64,000 nt of DNA from Bradyrhizobium sp. LMTR 3 (GCF_001693485.1 NZ_MAXC01000051.1:124001-188000); one strand, 5' to 3'. Shown: positions 50,329-59,440, counted from the stretch's first letter. Numbers and translations: made by a program. Notes: a model not told the origin generated them from the sequence alone.

Positions 50329-51633
50329 ATGGCAGTTACCGATATTGCATCCCGGACCTATAACCATGGCTGGCGGCTCGACCCGATCGTGCGCAGCCTG
50401 CTCGATACCGATTTTTACAAGCTTTTGATGCTGCAGATGATCCGGGAATTCTACCCGGAGCAGCGCGTCACCTTTTCGGTCATCAACCGCACTCGGCAGG
50501 TTCGCCTCGCCGAGATCATCGATGAGGGCGAACTGCGCGCACAGCTCGACCACGCGCGCACCATCCGCTTCACCAAGAAGGAGCTGATCTGGCTCGCCGG
50601 TAACACGTTCTACGGCAAGACCCAGATGTTCTCGCCGGACTTCATCCACTGGCTCGCCAACTTCCGCCTGCCCGAATACGAACTGAACAAGGTCGACGGC
50701 CAGTACGAGCTGCATTTCCACGGGCCGTGGACTCACACCACGATGTGGGAGATCCCCGCGCTCGCGATCATGAATGAGTTGCGCTCGCGGCAGGCGACCA
50801 AGGGTCAGGGACGTTTCGTGCTCGACGTGCTCTATGCCCGCGCCAAGGCCAAGCTGTGGTCCAAGGTGGAGCGGCTGCGCAAGCTCGAAGGCCTCCGGCT
50901 GTCGGACTTCGGCACCCGCCGGCGCCACGGCCATCTGTGGCAGCGCTGGTGCGTCGAGGCCGTCAAGGAGGGGCTCGGCCCCTCTTTCACCGGCACCTCC
51001 AACGTGCTGCTGGCGATGGACAACGATCTCGAAGCGATCGGCACCAATGCGCATGAATTGCCGATGGTCGCGGCCGCGCTCGCCAATTCCGACGAGGAGC
51101 TGCGCTGGGCGCCCTATCGCATCCTCGATCAGTGGCGACACACCTACGGCGGCAATCTGCTGATCGCCCTGCCCGATGCATTCGGCACCAAAACATTCCT
51201 GCGCGACGCGCCGGACTGGGTCGCCGACTGGACCGGCTTCCGCCCGGACAGCGCGCCGCCGATCACAGCCGGCGAGGACATCATCAAGTGGTGGAAGCAG
51301 AAGGGCCGCGAGCCCAAGGAGAAGCTGCTGGTGTTCTCCGACGGCATGGATGTCGATTCGATCGAGGAGACCTATCGCCATTTCGCCGGACGCGTTCGCA
51401 TCTCGTTCGGCTGGGGCACCAACCTCACCAATGATTTCGTCGGCTGCGCGCCGGATGGATCGGCCGATCTCGATCCGATCTCGCTGGTCTGCAAGGTGAC
51501 GTCGGTCGATGGGCGGCCGGCGGTCAAGCTGTCGGATAATCCCGAGAAGGCCACCGGCACACCGTCCGAGATCGAACGTTATTTGCGCGTGTTCGGCAAT
51601 GCCGGCCGCGTCCGCACCGCCGTGCACGTCTGA
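50329..51633 (+). CDS. pncB: Nicotinate phosphoribosyltransferase
   Basis: 434 residues. Family words include SLLDTDFYKLLMLQMIREFY, DFGTRRRHGHLWQRW, GTSNVLLAMDNDLEAIGT and VFSDGMDVDSIEETYRHF, as well as SFGWGTNLTNDF near the C-terminus. It joins nicotinate to PRPP with ATP hydrolysis and makes nicotinate mononucleotide for NAD. Its place just after nicAB-like genes means the cell sets salvage and breakdown of the same compound side by side. A separate promoter is possible in the 69-base gap. Confidence 0.92.
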   Translation: MAVTDIASRTYNHGWRLDPIVRSLLDTDFYKLLMLQMIREFYPEQRVTFSVINRTRQVRLAEIIDEGELRAQLDHARTIRFTKKELIWLAGNTFYGKTQMFSPDFIHWLANFRLPEYELNKVDGQYELHFHGPWTHTTMWEIPALAIMNELRSRQATKGQGRFVLDVLYARAKAKLWSKVERLRKLEGLRLSDFGTRRRHGHLWQRWCVEAVKEGLGPSFTGTSNVLLAMDNDLEAIGTNAHELPMVAAALANSDEELRWAPYRILDQWRHTYGGNLLIALPDAFGTKTFLRDAPDWVADWTGFRPDSAPPITAGEDIIKWWKQKGREPKEKLLVFSDGMDVDSIEETYRHFAGRVRISFGWGTNLTNDFVGCAPDGSADLDPISLVCKVTSVDGRPAVKLSDNPEKATGTPSEIERYLRVFGNAGRVRTAVHV

Positions 51634-51678
51634 GCCATCACATACTTTCCCGCCACCACTTGATCTGACGAGCCCCGC

Positions 51679-52974
51679 ATGCCCGCACCCAAGCCGCCTG
51701 CCTTCGAAACCCTGAGCCTGCATGCAGGCCAGCGCCCGGATCCCGCAACCGGCGCCCGCGCCGTTCCGGTCTACCAGACCACGTCCTACGTGTTTCAGGA
51801 CTCCGACCACGCCGCAGCGCTGTTCAACCTGGAGCGCGCCGGCCACATCTACACCCGGATTTCCAATCCCACGACCGCCGTGCTCGAGGAGCGGCTGGCG
51901 GCGCTGGAAGCCGGCGTCGGCGCGATCTGTACGGCGAGCGGCATGGCCGCGCTGCATCTGGCGATCGCAACGATCCTCAACGCCGGCGACCATATCGTCG
52001 CCTCCGCCTCGCTCTACGGCGGCACCATCAATTTGCTGGCGCACACGCTGCCGCGCTTCGGCATCACGACGACGTTCGTCAAACCGCGCGCGCTCGATGA
52101 ATTCCGCGCCGCGATCAAGCCGAACACGCGGCTGGTGATCGGCGAGACCATCGGCAATCCCGGGCTGGAGGTGCTTGACATTCCGGCGGTCGCGCAGATC
52201 GCGCATGACGCCAAGATTCCGCTCCTGATCGACAACACCTTTGCGACGCCGTTCCTCAGCCGCCCGATCGAGCTCGGCGCCGATATCGTGATGAACTCGG
52301 CGACCAAATGGATCGGTGGCCACGGGATTGCGATCGGCGGCGTCATCGTCGATGGCGGCCGGTTCGACTGGCACGGCTCGGGCAAGTTTCCGCAACTCAC
52401 CGAGCCCTATGCCGGCTATCACGGCATCGTCTTCGACGAGCAGTTCGGCCAGGCCGCCTTCATCATGCGCGCGCGCACGGAAGGTTTGCGCGACTTCGGC
52501 GCCTGCCTGTCGCCGACCAACGCGTTTCAACTGCTGCAGGGCGTCGAGACGCTCGGCGTGCGGATGGAGCGCCACATGAGCAACACGCTTGTGGTGCTGG
52601 AGGCGCTGAGCGCCAGCAAGGCGGTCGAGTGGGTGCTGCATCCGGCGCTGGAAAATCATCCCGACCATCAGCTCGCGAAGCGGCTGTTGCCGCGTGGCGC
52701 TGGATCGATCGTCTCTTTCGGCATCAAGGGCGGACGCGCGGCGGGCAAAAAATTCATCGAGTCGCTCAGGATGATCAGCCACCTCGCCAATGTCGGCGAT
52801 GCCAAGACGCTGGTGATTCACCCCGCCAGCACCACGCATCAGCAGATGGACGCCGCGCAGTTGAAGGCAGCCGGGGTCGGCGAGGAGCTGGTGCGGCTGT
52901 CGATCGGAATTGAGGCCGTTTCCGACATCATCGACGATCTCGGCCAGGCGCTTCGCGCATCGCAGAAGGTTTGA
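51679..52974 (+). CDS. metY: O-acetylhomoserine sulfhydrylase (Cys/Met metabolism PLP enzyme)
   Basis: 431 residues of the fold-type I gamma family. FETLSLHAGQRPDPATGAR at the start and YTRISNPTTAVLEERLAALE are typical of O-acetylhomoserine sulfhydrylase; the PLP lysine is in SATKWIGGHG (about residue 209). It makes homocysteine from O-acetylhomoserine and sulfide, or methionine with methanethiol. It lies 4 bases before an alpha/beta hydrolase gene. It may consume sulfide produced elsewhere, but no direct link with the sox cluster is visible. Confidence 0.88.
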   Translation: MPAPKPPAFETLSLHAGQRPDPATGARAVPVYQTTSYVFQDSDHAAALFNLERAGHIYTRISNPTTAVLEERLAALEAGVGAICTASGMAALHLAIATILNAGDHIVASASLYGGTINLLAHTLPRFGITTTFVKPRALDEFRAAIKPNTRLVIGETIGNPGLEVLDIPAVAQIAHDAKIPLLIDNTFATPFLSRPIELGADIVMNSATKWIGGHGIAIGGVIVDGGRFDWHGSGKFPQLTEPYAGYHGIVFDEQFGQAAFIMRARTEGLRDFGACLSPTNAFQLLQGVETLGVRMERHMSNTLVVLEALSASKAVEWVLHPALENHPDHQLAKRLLPRGAGSIVSFGIKGGRAAGKKFIESLRMISHLANVGDAKTLVIHPASTTHQQMDAAQLKAAGVGEELVRLSIGIEAVSDIIDDLGQALRASQKV

Positions 52975-52977
52975 CCC

Positions 52978-53763
52978 ATGCAGCTTTCCGTCAACGGTGC
53001 TGATGTTTTCGTTGCGACCGGCGGCCGTCCGTTCGATCCGTCGCTGCCCGCGGTGGTGATGCTGCACGGCGCGGGGTTCGATCATTCAACCTGGGCGCTG
53101 CACAGCCGCTGGTTCGCCCATCACGGCTACGCCGTGCTGGCGCCCGATTTGCCCGGCCATGGCCGCTCGGGAGGCAGCCCGCTGCCGACCATCGCCGAGA
53201 TGGCCGACTGGACAGCCGCGCTGCTCGACGCGGCCGGCGCGCCGAAGGCGAAGCTCATCGGCCATTCGATGGGCTCGCTGATCGCGCTGGAGACGTCCGC
53301 GCGGCATCCCGACAAGGTATCCGGCCTCAGCCTGATCGGCACCGCTGCTACGATGACGGTCGGCCCCGACCTGCTCAAGGCCGCCGAGGTCAACAACCCC
53401 GATGCCATCGATATGGTCTCGATCTGGGGCCTCGGCTTCAAGGCCGAGCTCGGCGGCAGTCTCGCGCCGGGACTGTGGATGCATCAGGGCGCGCAGCGCG
53501 TGCTGCAGCAGACGCGACCGGGCGTGCTCTACAGCGATCTCAATGCCTGCAATTCCTATCAGAACGCACTCGCGGCAGCCGCGCAGGTGAAGGTGCCCGT
53601 CACCTTCATTCTCGGCGAGCGCGACATGATGACGCCAGCCAGGGGCGGCAAGGCGCTGGCGGCGGCGACGCCGAATGCGCGGATCGTCGTCGTTCCCGGC
53701 GCCGGCCACATGATCATGGCCGAAGCGCCGGATGAATTGCTGGCGGCGTTGCGGCTGGGGTAG
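52978..53763 (+). CDS. Alpha/beta hydrolase
   Basis: 261 residues. Nucleophile elbow GHSMGS with Ser97, oxyanion region MLHGAGFDHSTW, acid candidate in GERDMMTP and His in GAGHMIMAEAP. No signal peptide. It is probably translationally linked to metY (4-base gap). Substrate unknown: an esterase or acyl-transfer role near homoserine acetyl esters is possible, but the sequence does not look like the longer homoserine O-acetyltransferase. Confidence 0.82.
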   Translation: MQLSVNGADVFVATGGRPFDPSLPAVVMLHGAGFDHSTWALHSRWFAHHGYAVLAPDLPGHGRSGGSPLPTIAEMADWTAALLDAAGAPKAKLIGHSMGSLIALETSARHPDKVSGLSLIGTAATMTVGPDLLKAAEVNNPDAIDMVSIWGLGFKAELGGSLAPGLWMHQGAQRVLQQTRPGVLYSDLNACNSYQNALAAAAQVKVPVTFILGERDMMTPARGGKALAAATPNARIVVVPGAGHMIMAEAPDELLAALRLG

Positions 53764-53782
53764 CGGCGACCCGTTCGCTCTC

Positions 53783-53949
53783 CTCACCCGCCCTTGAGGG
53801 GGCGGGTCGGCTCGCATGGAGCGCAGTGCAATGCGAGACGGGGCGGGGTGACAGTCTATCCACACGTGCACTGTTGGATGTGGACAGACCGTCACCCCGC
53901 CCCGCCGCGCTATGCGCGCGTCGACCCGCCCCCTCAAGGGGCGGGTGAG
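53783..53949. repeat. Large intergenic inverted repeat
   Basis: CTCACCCGCCCTTGAGGGGG at the left pairs with CCCCCTCAAGGGGCGGGTGAG at the right; the inner GACGGGGCGGGGTGACAG pairs with CGTCACCCCGCCCCGCC. It lies between convergent genes and fills nearly all of the gap. Confidence 0.75.
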
Positions 53950-53961
53950 TCCCAATCGTCA

Positions 53962-54981
53962 CTACCGCGCCGGCTTCCGCTCCACCGGATGAATATCGAT
54001 CGCGCGCAGCCGTCCCATCCGCAATACATCCATCGCGAGCGTCCGCCCGATGCGGTCGCGGTCGAGGGCGCGGATCAGATCGTCGACGCCGTTGATCTCG
54101 ACCCCGTCGAGCTTGATAACGACATCGCCCGGCAACAGTCCCGCCTTCGCGGCCGGGCTGTCCGGCTCGATCTGCGCCAGCAGCGCGCCCATCTTGTTGT
54201 CGACGCCGGCGACCACCGCATGCCGCCGCGGGATCGGCGCGGTCTGGCCTGCGACGCCAATATAGGCGCGGCGGACATAGCCGTGGCGGATGATCTCGGA
54301 CAGCACGAACTGCGCCGTGTTGCTGGCGACCGCAAAGCAGATGCCCTGCGCGCCGTTGATGATCGCGGTGTTGATGCCGATCACCTCCGATGACGACGAC
54401 ACCAAAGGCCCGCCGGAGTTACCGGGATTGAGCGCAGCATCGGTCTGGATCACGTCCTCGATGGTCCGACCGCTCACCGAGCGGATCGAGCGGCCAAGCG
54501 CCGACACCACGCCGGCGGTCACCGTCGATTCGAAGCCAAGCGGATTGCCGATCGCGACCACGAGTTGGCCGCGACGCAGGCTCTTGGAATTGCCGAGCGA
54601 GGCATAACGCAGATCGCGCGCGCCGTCGGCCCGCAGCAAGGCCAGGTCAGTGTCTGGATCGACGCCGAGCACGTGAGCGTCGGTGACGAATCCTTCGGTG
54701 TCGCGCAGCCTGATCTCCTTCGATGATCCGACCACATGGCTGTTGGTCAGCACGAGACCGTCGGGCGAGATGACGATACCGGAGCCAAGTCCGCCGCGCT
54801 CACGCGCACTGCGCACCTTCGGCCCGGTTTCGACCCGCACGACCGCGGGACCGACCCGCTCGGTCACATCGATCACGGCATTGGAATAGGCATCGAGCAG
54901 AACCCGGTCATTATCCCGGGCAGGCTCGGCGGTTCGCGACGACAGTCCGTCATCGGCGATATCTGAGGTAAAATCCAGCAT
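53962..54981 (-). CDS. Trypsin-like serine protease with PDZ domain (HtrA/Deg-like)
   Basis: 339 residues. Catalytic triad His82 (TNSHVVG), Asp112 (DTDLALL) and Ser189 (NPGNSGGP). A PDZ domain follows at about 250-330 (AQIEPDSPAAKAGLLPGDVV; GVEINGVDDLIRAL). There is no signal peptide or membrane helix, so it is either cytoplasmic or exported by an unusual route; most HtrA proteins are periplasmic. It is shorter than DegP, with only one PDZ domain, like DegS. Probably protein quality control. Confidence 0.87.
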   Translation of the reverse strand: MLDFTSDIADDGLSSRTAEPARDNDRVLLDAYSNAVIDVTERVGPAVVRVETGPKVRSARERGGLGSGIVISPDGLVLTNSHVVGSSKEIRLRDTEGFVTDAHVLGVDPDTDLALLRADGARDLRYASLGNSKSLRRGQLVVAIGNPLGFESTVTAGVVSALGRSIRSVSGRTIEDVIQTDAALNPGNSGGPLVSSSSEVIGINTAIINGAQGICFAVASNTAQFVLSEIIRHGYVRRAYIGVAGQTAPIPRRHAVVAGVDNKMGALLAQIEPDSPAAKAGLLPGDVVIKLDGVEINGVDDLIRALDRDRIGRTLAMDVLRMGRLRAIDIHPVERKPAR

Positions 54982-55078
54982 GGCGAGATTCCTTCGGCCT
55001 CATCACATGGTGGCCGGGAACTCCTTGCGCAAGGTGCCCGCATCCGGTGCAAGGCTGGCCTGCTGGTCGCAGACGCCC

Positions 55079-55256
55079 TTCACCTCTCCCACTTGCGGGG
55101 GAGGCGTAGGCCACCTTCGGTGGCCGTCCTCTGAGACGCCGAGGCAAAGCCTCGGCTATGGCGAAGCGCCGGGTGGGGGCTCTCTCCACTCGGGCAGTGT
55201 CGCCCGCGGAGATACCCCCACCCCAGCCCTCCCCCGCAAGCGGGAGAGGGGGCGCA
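55079..55256. repeat. Intergenic inverted repeat (CTCTCCC family)
   Basis: The 54982-55294 gap has no gene. CACCTCTCCCACTTGCGGGG at the left pairs with CCCCCGCAAGCGGGAGAGGG at the right, with inner hairpins such as GGCCACCTTCGGTGGCC and GAGGCAAAGCCTC. Typical Bradyrhizobium-type intergenic element. Confidence 0.7.
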
Positions 55257-55294
55257 CCTTCTTCGTGGTCGCGATCAAATCTATTTTCGCTGCT

Positions 55295-55744
55295 TTAGGG
55301 CGCCCGCCTGAGATTCCCGGAGCGCGCCTTCACGGGATCGAGCAGCGACCAGTCGCCCTCGGGCAGCACATGGCCCTTGGGGAACGGGGCGCGCAGTTCG
55401 AGCCCGAGCGAGCGCAGCACGCGATCGTCGCGGTAGTAGCATTGCAGGACGACGCGGACGAGCGTTGCCGCCGCTACACCGCCGGTGGCACGAAATTCTC
55501 TTGCGACCTCGTCGCGCCGCGCCGCGTCAAGCTCAGCCAGCGGCTTGCCGGCCAGACGCGCCAGATGGTCGAGCGCCTGCGCTACCTGCGCAGTATCGCG
55601 CCCGAGCGTCGCCAGCATGTCGGACTGAACAGCGGGGTCGTCGGCGCCGGGCACCTTGTACTCGTCGCTGGCGGGAATGATCATCGCAGCGACGGTGCGG
55701 AGGTCGTCGCGTTGGGCTGCGGTCAGTTCAGTGCTTACGGACAT
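55295..55744 (-). CDS. Small subunit of a GMC-type dehydrogenase (gluconate 2-dehydrogenase subunit 3-like)
   Basis: 149 residues, helical, with LTAAQRDDLRTVAAMIIPAS, the usual start of the gluconate 2-dehydrogenase subunit 3 family. No Tat or Sec signal is seen, whereas classic family members carry one. It follows the GMC oxidoreductase gene by 7 bases and probably forms a complex with it. Confidence 0.75.
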   Translation of the reverse strand: MSVSTELTAAQRDDLRTVAAMIIPASDEYKVPGADDPAVQSDMLATLGRDTAQVAQALDHLARLAGKPLAELDAARRDEVAREFRATGGVAAATLVRVVLQCYYRDDRVLRSLGLELRAPFPKGHVLPEGDWSLLDPVKARSGNLRRAP

Positions 55745-55751
55745 CGCGGTC

Positions 55752-57353
55752 TCAATCGAAGAGGTTGGCAAGGCGTTGCTTCATCTGGTCGGCGACGTAG
55801 AGCGCGATCGCCTGGATGGTCGAGGTCGGGTTCACGCCGCCTGAGGTGACGAACACGCTGCCGTCGACGATGAAGAGGTTTTTCACGTCGTGCGAGCGGC
55901 CCCATTCGTTGACCACGGAGCGCGCCGGATCGGTGCCCATCCGCGCGGTGCCGAGCAGATGCCAGCCGCCCCAGGGAATCGGGTTGTTGATGCAGATGTC
56001 GGTGGCGCCGGCGGTCTCGAGGATTTCCCGGCCGCGCGCCAATCCATGCTCCATCATCTTGCGGCTGTTTTCGCTGATCGTGTAGTCGATCTTCGGCGCG
56101 GGAATGCCGTGGCTGTCCTTCAGCACGGGATCGAGCGTGACGCGGTTGTGCTCCTCGGGCAGATCCTCGCAGATCGCAGACACCGCGAGCCGATGGCCGT
56201 TGAGCTTGCGGAACACGCGGTGATGGTCCGCGCCCCATGGCAAAATGCCCTTCTGTTCGCTCGCGACGGCTTCGAACACCGGCCCCGCGCCGCGGCCGAA
56301 CTGGATGCCGTAGCCGCGCACGAAGCCGCGCGAGAGATCGGTGTCGTAAAACTCCTTGCTCCAGAGGCAGGTCGGCGGCGCGCGGTTAGAGTCGGTCGGC
56401 TCCTTCACGAAACCGTAGATTTGCGCATAGGGATGGAACATCAGGTTCTTGCCGACCAGGCCGGATGAATTGGCCAGGCCATTCGGGAAGCGGCCGGAGA
56501 CCGAATTCAAGAGCAGCCGCGGCGTGCCGACGCCGTTGCAGGCGATGATGACGACTTCGGCCGGCTGGAATTGCTCGACGCCATCCTTGTCGTAATAGAC
56601 GACGCCCGAAGCCATGCCATGCTCGTTGGTCAGGATCTCGCGCACGCGGCAATGGGTCTTGAGCTCGACGCCGGCGCGGATCGCCTGCGGCCAATAGGTG
56701 ATGTCGGTCGAGGCTTTGGCGCCTTGCGCGCAGGCCGGCGTGCAGTGGCCGAGATTGATACAGCGCGCCCGGCCCTCGTAATCCATCGTCGCGACCGTGG
56801 TGTCCGATGGCCACCAGTGCCAGCCGAGCTTGTTCATGGCCTTGCCGATCAGCGGACCGGAAAGCCCGAGCGGCTGCGGCGGCATCGGCGGGTGTGTCAG
56901 CGGCGACAGCGGATCGCCTGACAGACCGGATACACCCATCATGCGGTCGTTCTCCTCGAAGAACGGCACCAGCGTGTCGTATTCGATCGGCCAGTCGTCG
57001 GCGATGCCGTCGAGCGTTTTCGCCTTGAAATCGGACGGATGCAGCCGCGGCCAATGCGCGGTGTACATCACCGTCGAGCCGCCGACACCGTTGAAGTTCA
57101 CGACCTTGATCGGCGAGTTGTCGTCGTTGATCGGATAGTCCTCGGGCCGGCCGCGGATGTTCGGGCTGGTCGACCAGTCGCCGTAAAACTTCGCCTCCCA
57201 GTCCCGTCCCGTGCTCGGATACTCCGAGGGCTTCATCCAGCCGCCCTGGTCGAGGCAGAGGATATGCATCCTGGTTTCAGCCAGGCTCCACGCCACCGCC
57301 GCGCCGGACGCGCCGGCGCCGATGATGAGGACGTCAACGGGATCGTGCTTCAT
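55752..57353 (-). CDS. GMC-family FAD oxidoreductase
   Basis: 533 residues. Rossmann motif VDVLIIGAGASGAAVAWSLA, FAD loop NFNGVGGSTVMYTAHWPR, and the catalytic region with His in GGWHLLGTARMG and Asn in GGVNPTSTIQAIAL. Cysteines in CINLGHCTPACAQGAK form the motif seen in the large subunit of gluconate/2-keto-gluconate and related sugar or alcohol dehydrogenases. It oxidises an alcohol or sugar, with electrons to a cytochrome or quinone. No haem subunit gene is present next to it. Confidence 0.85.
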   Translation of the reverse strand: MKHDPVDVLIIGAGASGAAVAWSLAETRMHILCLDQGGWMKPSEYPSTGRDWEAKFYGDWSTSPNIRGRPEDYPINDDNSPIKVVNFNGVGGSTVMYTAHWPRLHPSDFKAKTLDGIADDWPIEYDTLVPFFEENDRMMGVSGLSGDPLSPLTHPPMPPQPLGLSGPLIGKAMNKLGWHWWPSDTTVATMDYEGRARCINLGHCTPACAQGAKASTDITYWPQAIRAGVELKTHCRVREILTNEHGMASGVVYYDKDGVEQFQPAEVVIIACNGVGTPRLLLNSVSGRFPNGLANSSGLVGKNLMFHPYAQIYGFVKEPTDSNRAPPTCLWSKEFYDTDLSRGFVRGYGIQFGRGAGPVFEAVASEQKGILPWGADHHRVFRKLNGHRLAVSAICEDLPEEHNRVTLDPVLKDSHGIPAPKIDYTISENSRKMMEHGLARGREILETAGATDICINNPIPWGGWHLLGTARMGTDPARSVVNEWGRSHDVKNLFIVDGSVFVTSGGVNPTSTIQAIALYVADQMKQRLANLFD

Positions 57354-57379
57354 TCTTGGTCCTTGGACTTTCTCTTTCT

Positions 57380-57457
57380 GTCATTCCGGGGCGCGCAGAG
57401 CGCGAACCCGGAATCTCGAGATTCCGGGTTCGATGCTTCGCATCGCCCCGGAATGAC
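57380..57457. repeat. Intergenic palindrome (GTCATTCCGGGGC family)
   Basis: GTCATTCCGGGGCGCGCAG at the left pairs with CATCGCCCCGGAATGAC at the right, with an inner CCGGAATCTCGAGATTCCGG perfect palindrome. A second member is at 60187-60287. The rest of the 57354-57612 gap has no gene. Confidence 0.75.
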
Positions 57458-57612
57458 AAACAACGATAGGGGCAGATGCGGCCTGCAGTAAAGCCGAGCG
57501 AGGCGGGCTTGGCGGGACAAACGCGCAACCCTGCCACGCCTTGATACCGGTTTGTTTGCCGCCGCGAGACCGGATAGCTTTTGAGCAAACCATACGCTAG
57601 GGAGCGACGCCG

Positions 57613-59208
57613 ATTCCGGACTTTGACGCCATCATTATCGGCGCGGGCATGTCGGGGCTGTACCAGCTCTACCGGCTGCGCGAGCAGGGTTTTCGCGTGC
57701 GCGTGTTCGAAGCCGGCACCGATGCCGGCGGCACCTGGTACTGGAACCGCTATCCCGGCGCGCGCTTCGATTCCGAGAGCTATTCCTATGGCTACTCGTT
57801 CTCGAAGGAGTTGCTGGAGGAATGGGACTGGTCGGAGCATTTTGCCGGCCAGCCGGAGACGCTGCGCTATCTCAATTATGTCGCCGACAAGTTCGACCTG
57901 CGTCGCGATATCCAGTTTCGGAGCCGGGTCACGGCGGCTACTTACGACGAAGACACGCGGAGCTGGACCATTACGCTGGAGGACGGCAGCCGGTTCGACG
58001 CGCACTTCCTGATCACCGCGATCGGGCCGTTGTCGACGCCTACCCTGCCGCGGATCGAGGGCCGCGAGGATTTCAAGGGCGCATCCTTTCATACCGCGCG
58101 GTGGCCGAAAGAACCGGTGGACTTTACCGGCAAGCGCGTCGCCGTGATCGGCACCGGCGCGACCGGCGTGCAGACCATTCAGACCATTGCCGGCTCGGTC
58201 GGCCATCTCACCGTATTCCAGCGCACGCCGAACTGGTGCGCGCCGCTGCATAACGGCAAGATCGATGCGGAGACGCAAGAGAAGATCAAGGCCGGCTATC
58301 CCGAGATCTTCGCCCGTTGCCAGGAAACCTTCGCCTGCTTCCTGCACACGCCGGACCCGCGCGGCGCGTTCGAGGTGTCGGACGAGGAACGCGAGGCGTT
58401 CTATGAAAAGCTCTATGGCGAGCGCGGCTTCGGCATCTGGCAAGGCAACTTTCGCGACATACTGATCGACCGCAAGGCGAACGCCACGATCTCCGATTTC
58501 GTCGCGCGCAAGATCCGGCAGCGCGTGAAGAATCAGGCGGTCGCGGAAAAGCTGGTTCCGAAAAATCACGGCTTCGGTACGCGACGCTTGCCGCTCGAGA
58601 CCTTCTATTACGAGGTCTACAACCAGGACAATGTCGAATTGGTCGACATCAACGAGACGCCGATCGAGCGGATCACGCCTGAGGGTATCAGGACAAGCGA
58701 ACGGGATTACGAATTCGACATCATCATCTATGCGACCGGTTTCGATGCCATCACCGGCAGTTTCGACAAGATCGATTTTCGCGGGGTTGGCGGCGCGCGG
58801 TTGAAAGACAAGTGGCGACAAGGCCCGGAGACCTATCTCGGCATCATGGTGCATGAATTTCCGAACATGCTGATGCTGATGGGGCCGCACACCGCGCTCG
58901 GCAACATCCCGCGCAGCATCGAATACAGCGTCGACTGGGTCACCGGCCTGCTCCTGTTCGCGATGAAAGAGGGACTGACGCGGCTGGAGGCGACGCCGGA
59001 GGGCGTGAAATCCTGGACCGATCACGTCAAGGCGCTCGGCGAGGGATTGCTGTCCAACGAGGTCAATTCCTGGATGACCGGCATCAATTCCAACGTCGAA
59101 GGCAAACAGAGGCGCATCGTCGCCCGCTACAGCGGCAGCGCGCCGGCTTATCGTGCGCGGTGCGATGCGGTAGCGGCGAAGGGATATGATGAGTTGAGGC
59201 TGGGGTAG
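57613..59208 (+). CDS. Baeyer-Villiger-type flavin monooxygenase, probable ATT start
   Basis: 531 residues from ATT 57613. The first FAD motif, FDAIIIGAGMSGLYQLYRLR, is whole only with this start; ATG 57649 would delete the first beta strand. AGGGAG lies 8 bases before the ATT and an in-frame TAG is at 57598, so no ATG, GTG or TTG upstream is available. GTWYWNRYPGARFDSESY, the Baeyer-Villiger fingerprint FKGASFHTARWP and the NADP motif GTGATGVQ are present. It would insert oxygen next to a ketone (cyclohexanone monooxygenase-like). No partner hydrolase or dehydrogenase is adjacent; the substrate is unknown. Confidence 0.85.
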   Translation: MPDFDAIIIGAGMSGLYQLYRLREQGFRVRVFEAGTDAGGTWYWNRYPGARFDSESYSYGYSFSKELLEEWDWSEHFAGQPETLRYLNYVADKFDLRRDIQFRSRVTAATYDEDTRSWTITLEDGSRFDAHFLITAIGPLSTPTLPRIEGREDFKGASFHTARWPKEPVDFTGKRVAVIGTGATGVQTIQTIAGSVGHLTVFQRTPNWCAPLHNGKIDAETQEKIKAGYPEIFARCQETFACFLHTPDPRGAFEVSDEEREAFYEKLYGERGFGIWQGNFRDILIDRKANATISDFVARKIRQRVKNQAVAEKLVPKNHGFGTRRLPLETFYYEVYNQDNVELVDINETPIERITPEGIRTSERDYEFDIIIYATGFDAITGSFDKIDFRGVGGARLKDKWRQGPETYLGIMVHEFPNMLMLMGPHTALGNIPRSIEYSVDWVTGLLLFAMKEGLTRLEATPEGVKSWTDHVKALGEGLLSNEVNSWMTGINSNVEGKQRRIVARYSGSAPAYRARCDAVAAKGYDELRLG

Positions 59209-59243
59209 ATCGTAGTGTGTGAGGCCTTCCGCACTCCGTGACT

Positions 59244-59346
59244 GTCATCCCCCGCGCATGCGGGGGATCCAGTACGCTGCGGCCTATCGGTTCCATCACT
59301 GGCGTCTCTGGAATACTGGGCCACCCGGTCAAGCCGGGCGATGACG
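59244..59346. repeat. Intergenic palindrome (GTCATCCCCCGC family)
   Basis: GTCATC...GATGAC ends, with inner hairpins CCCCCGCGCATGCGGGGG and CCCGGTCAAGCCGGG and the pair CCAGTA/TACTGG. First of five adjacent elements in the 59209-60293 gap. Confidence 0.7.
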
Positions 59347-59350
59347 GTCT

Positions 59351-59432
59351 CGTAGGATGGGTGGAGCGAAGCGATACCCATCAATGCCGGTGCACGTGAT
59401 GATGGGTTTCGCTTCGCTCTACCCATCCTACG
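59351..59432. repeat. Intergenic palindrome (GTAGGATGGGT family)
   Basis: CGTAGGATGGGTGGAGCGAA at the left pairs with TTCGCTCTACCCATCCTACG at the right, an almost perfect 20-base stem, with ACCCATCA/TGATGGGT inside. Confidence 0.75.
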
Positions 59433-59440
59433 CGGACTCC

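Noticed and set aside
49489..53085. A 1198-codon open frame on the minus strand
   Set aside because: It runs antisense to nicB, pncB and metY, which have clear domains. Its translation is low-complexity, rich in Arg, Gly and Asp, as expected opposite GC-rich genes.
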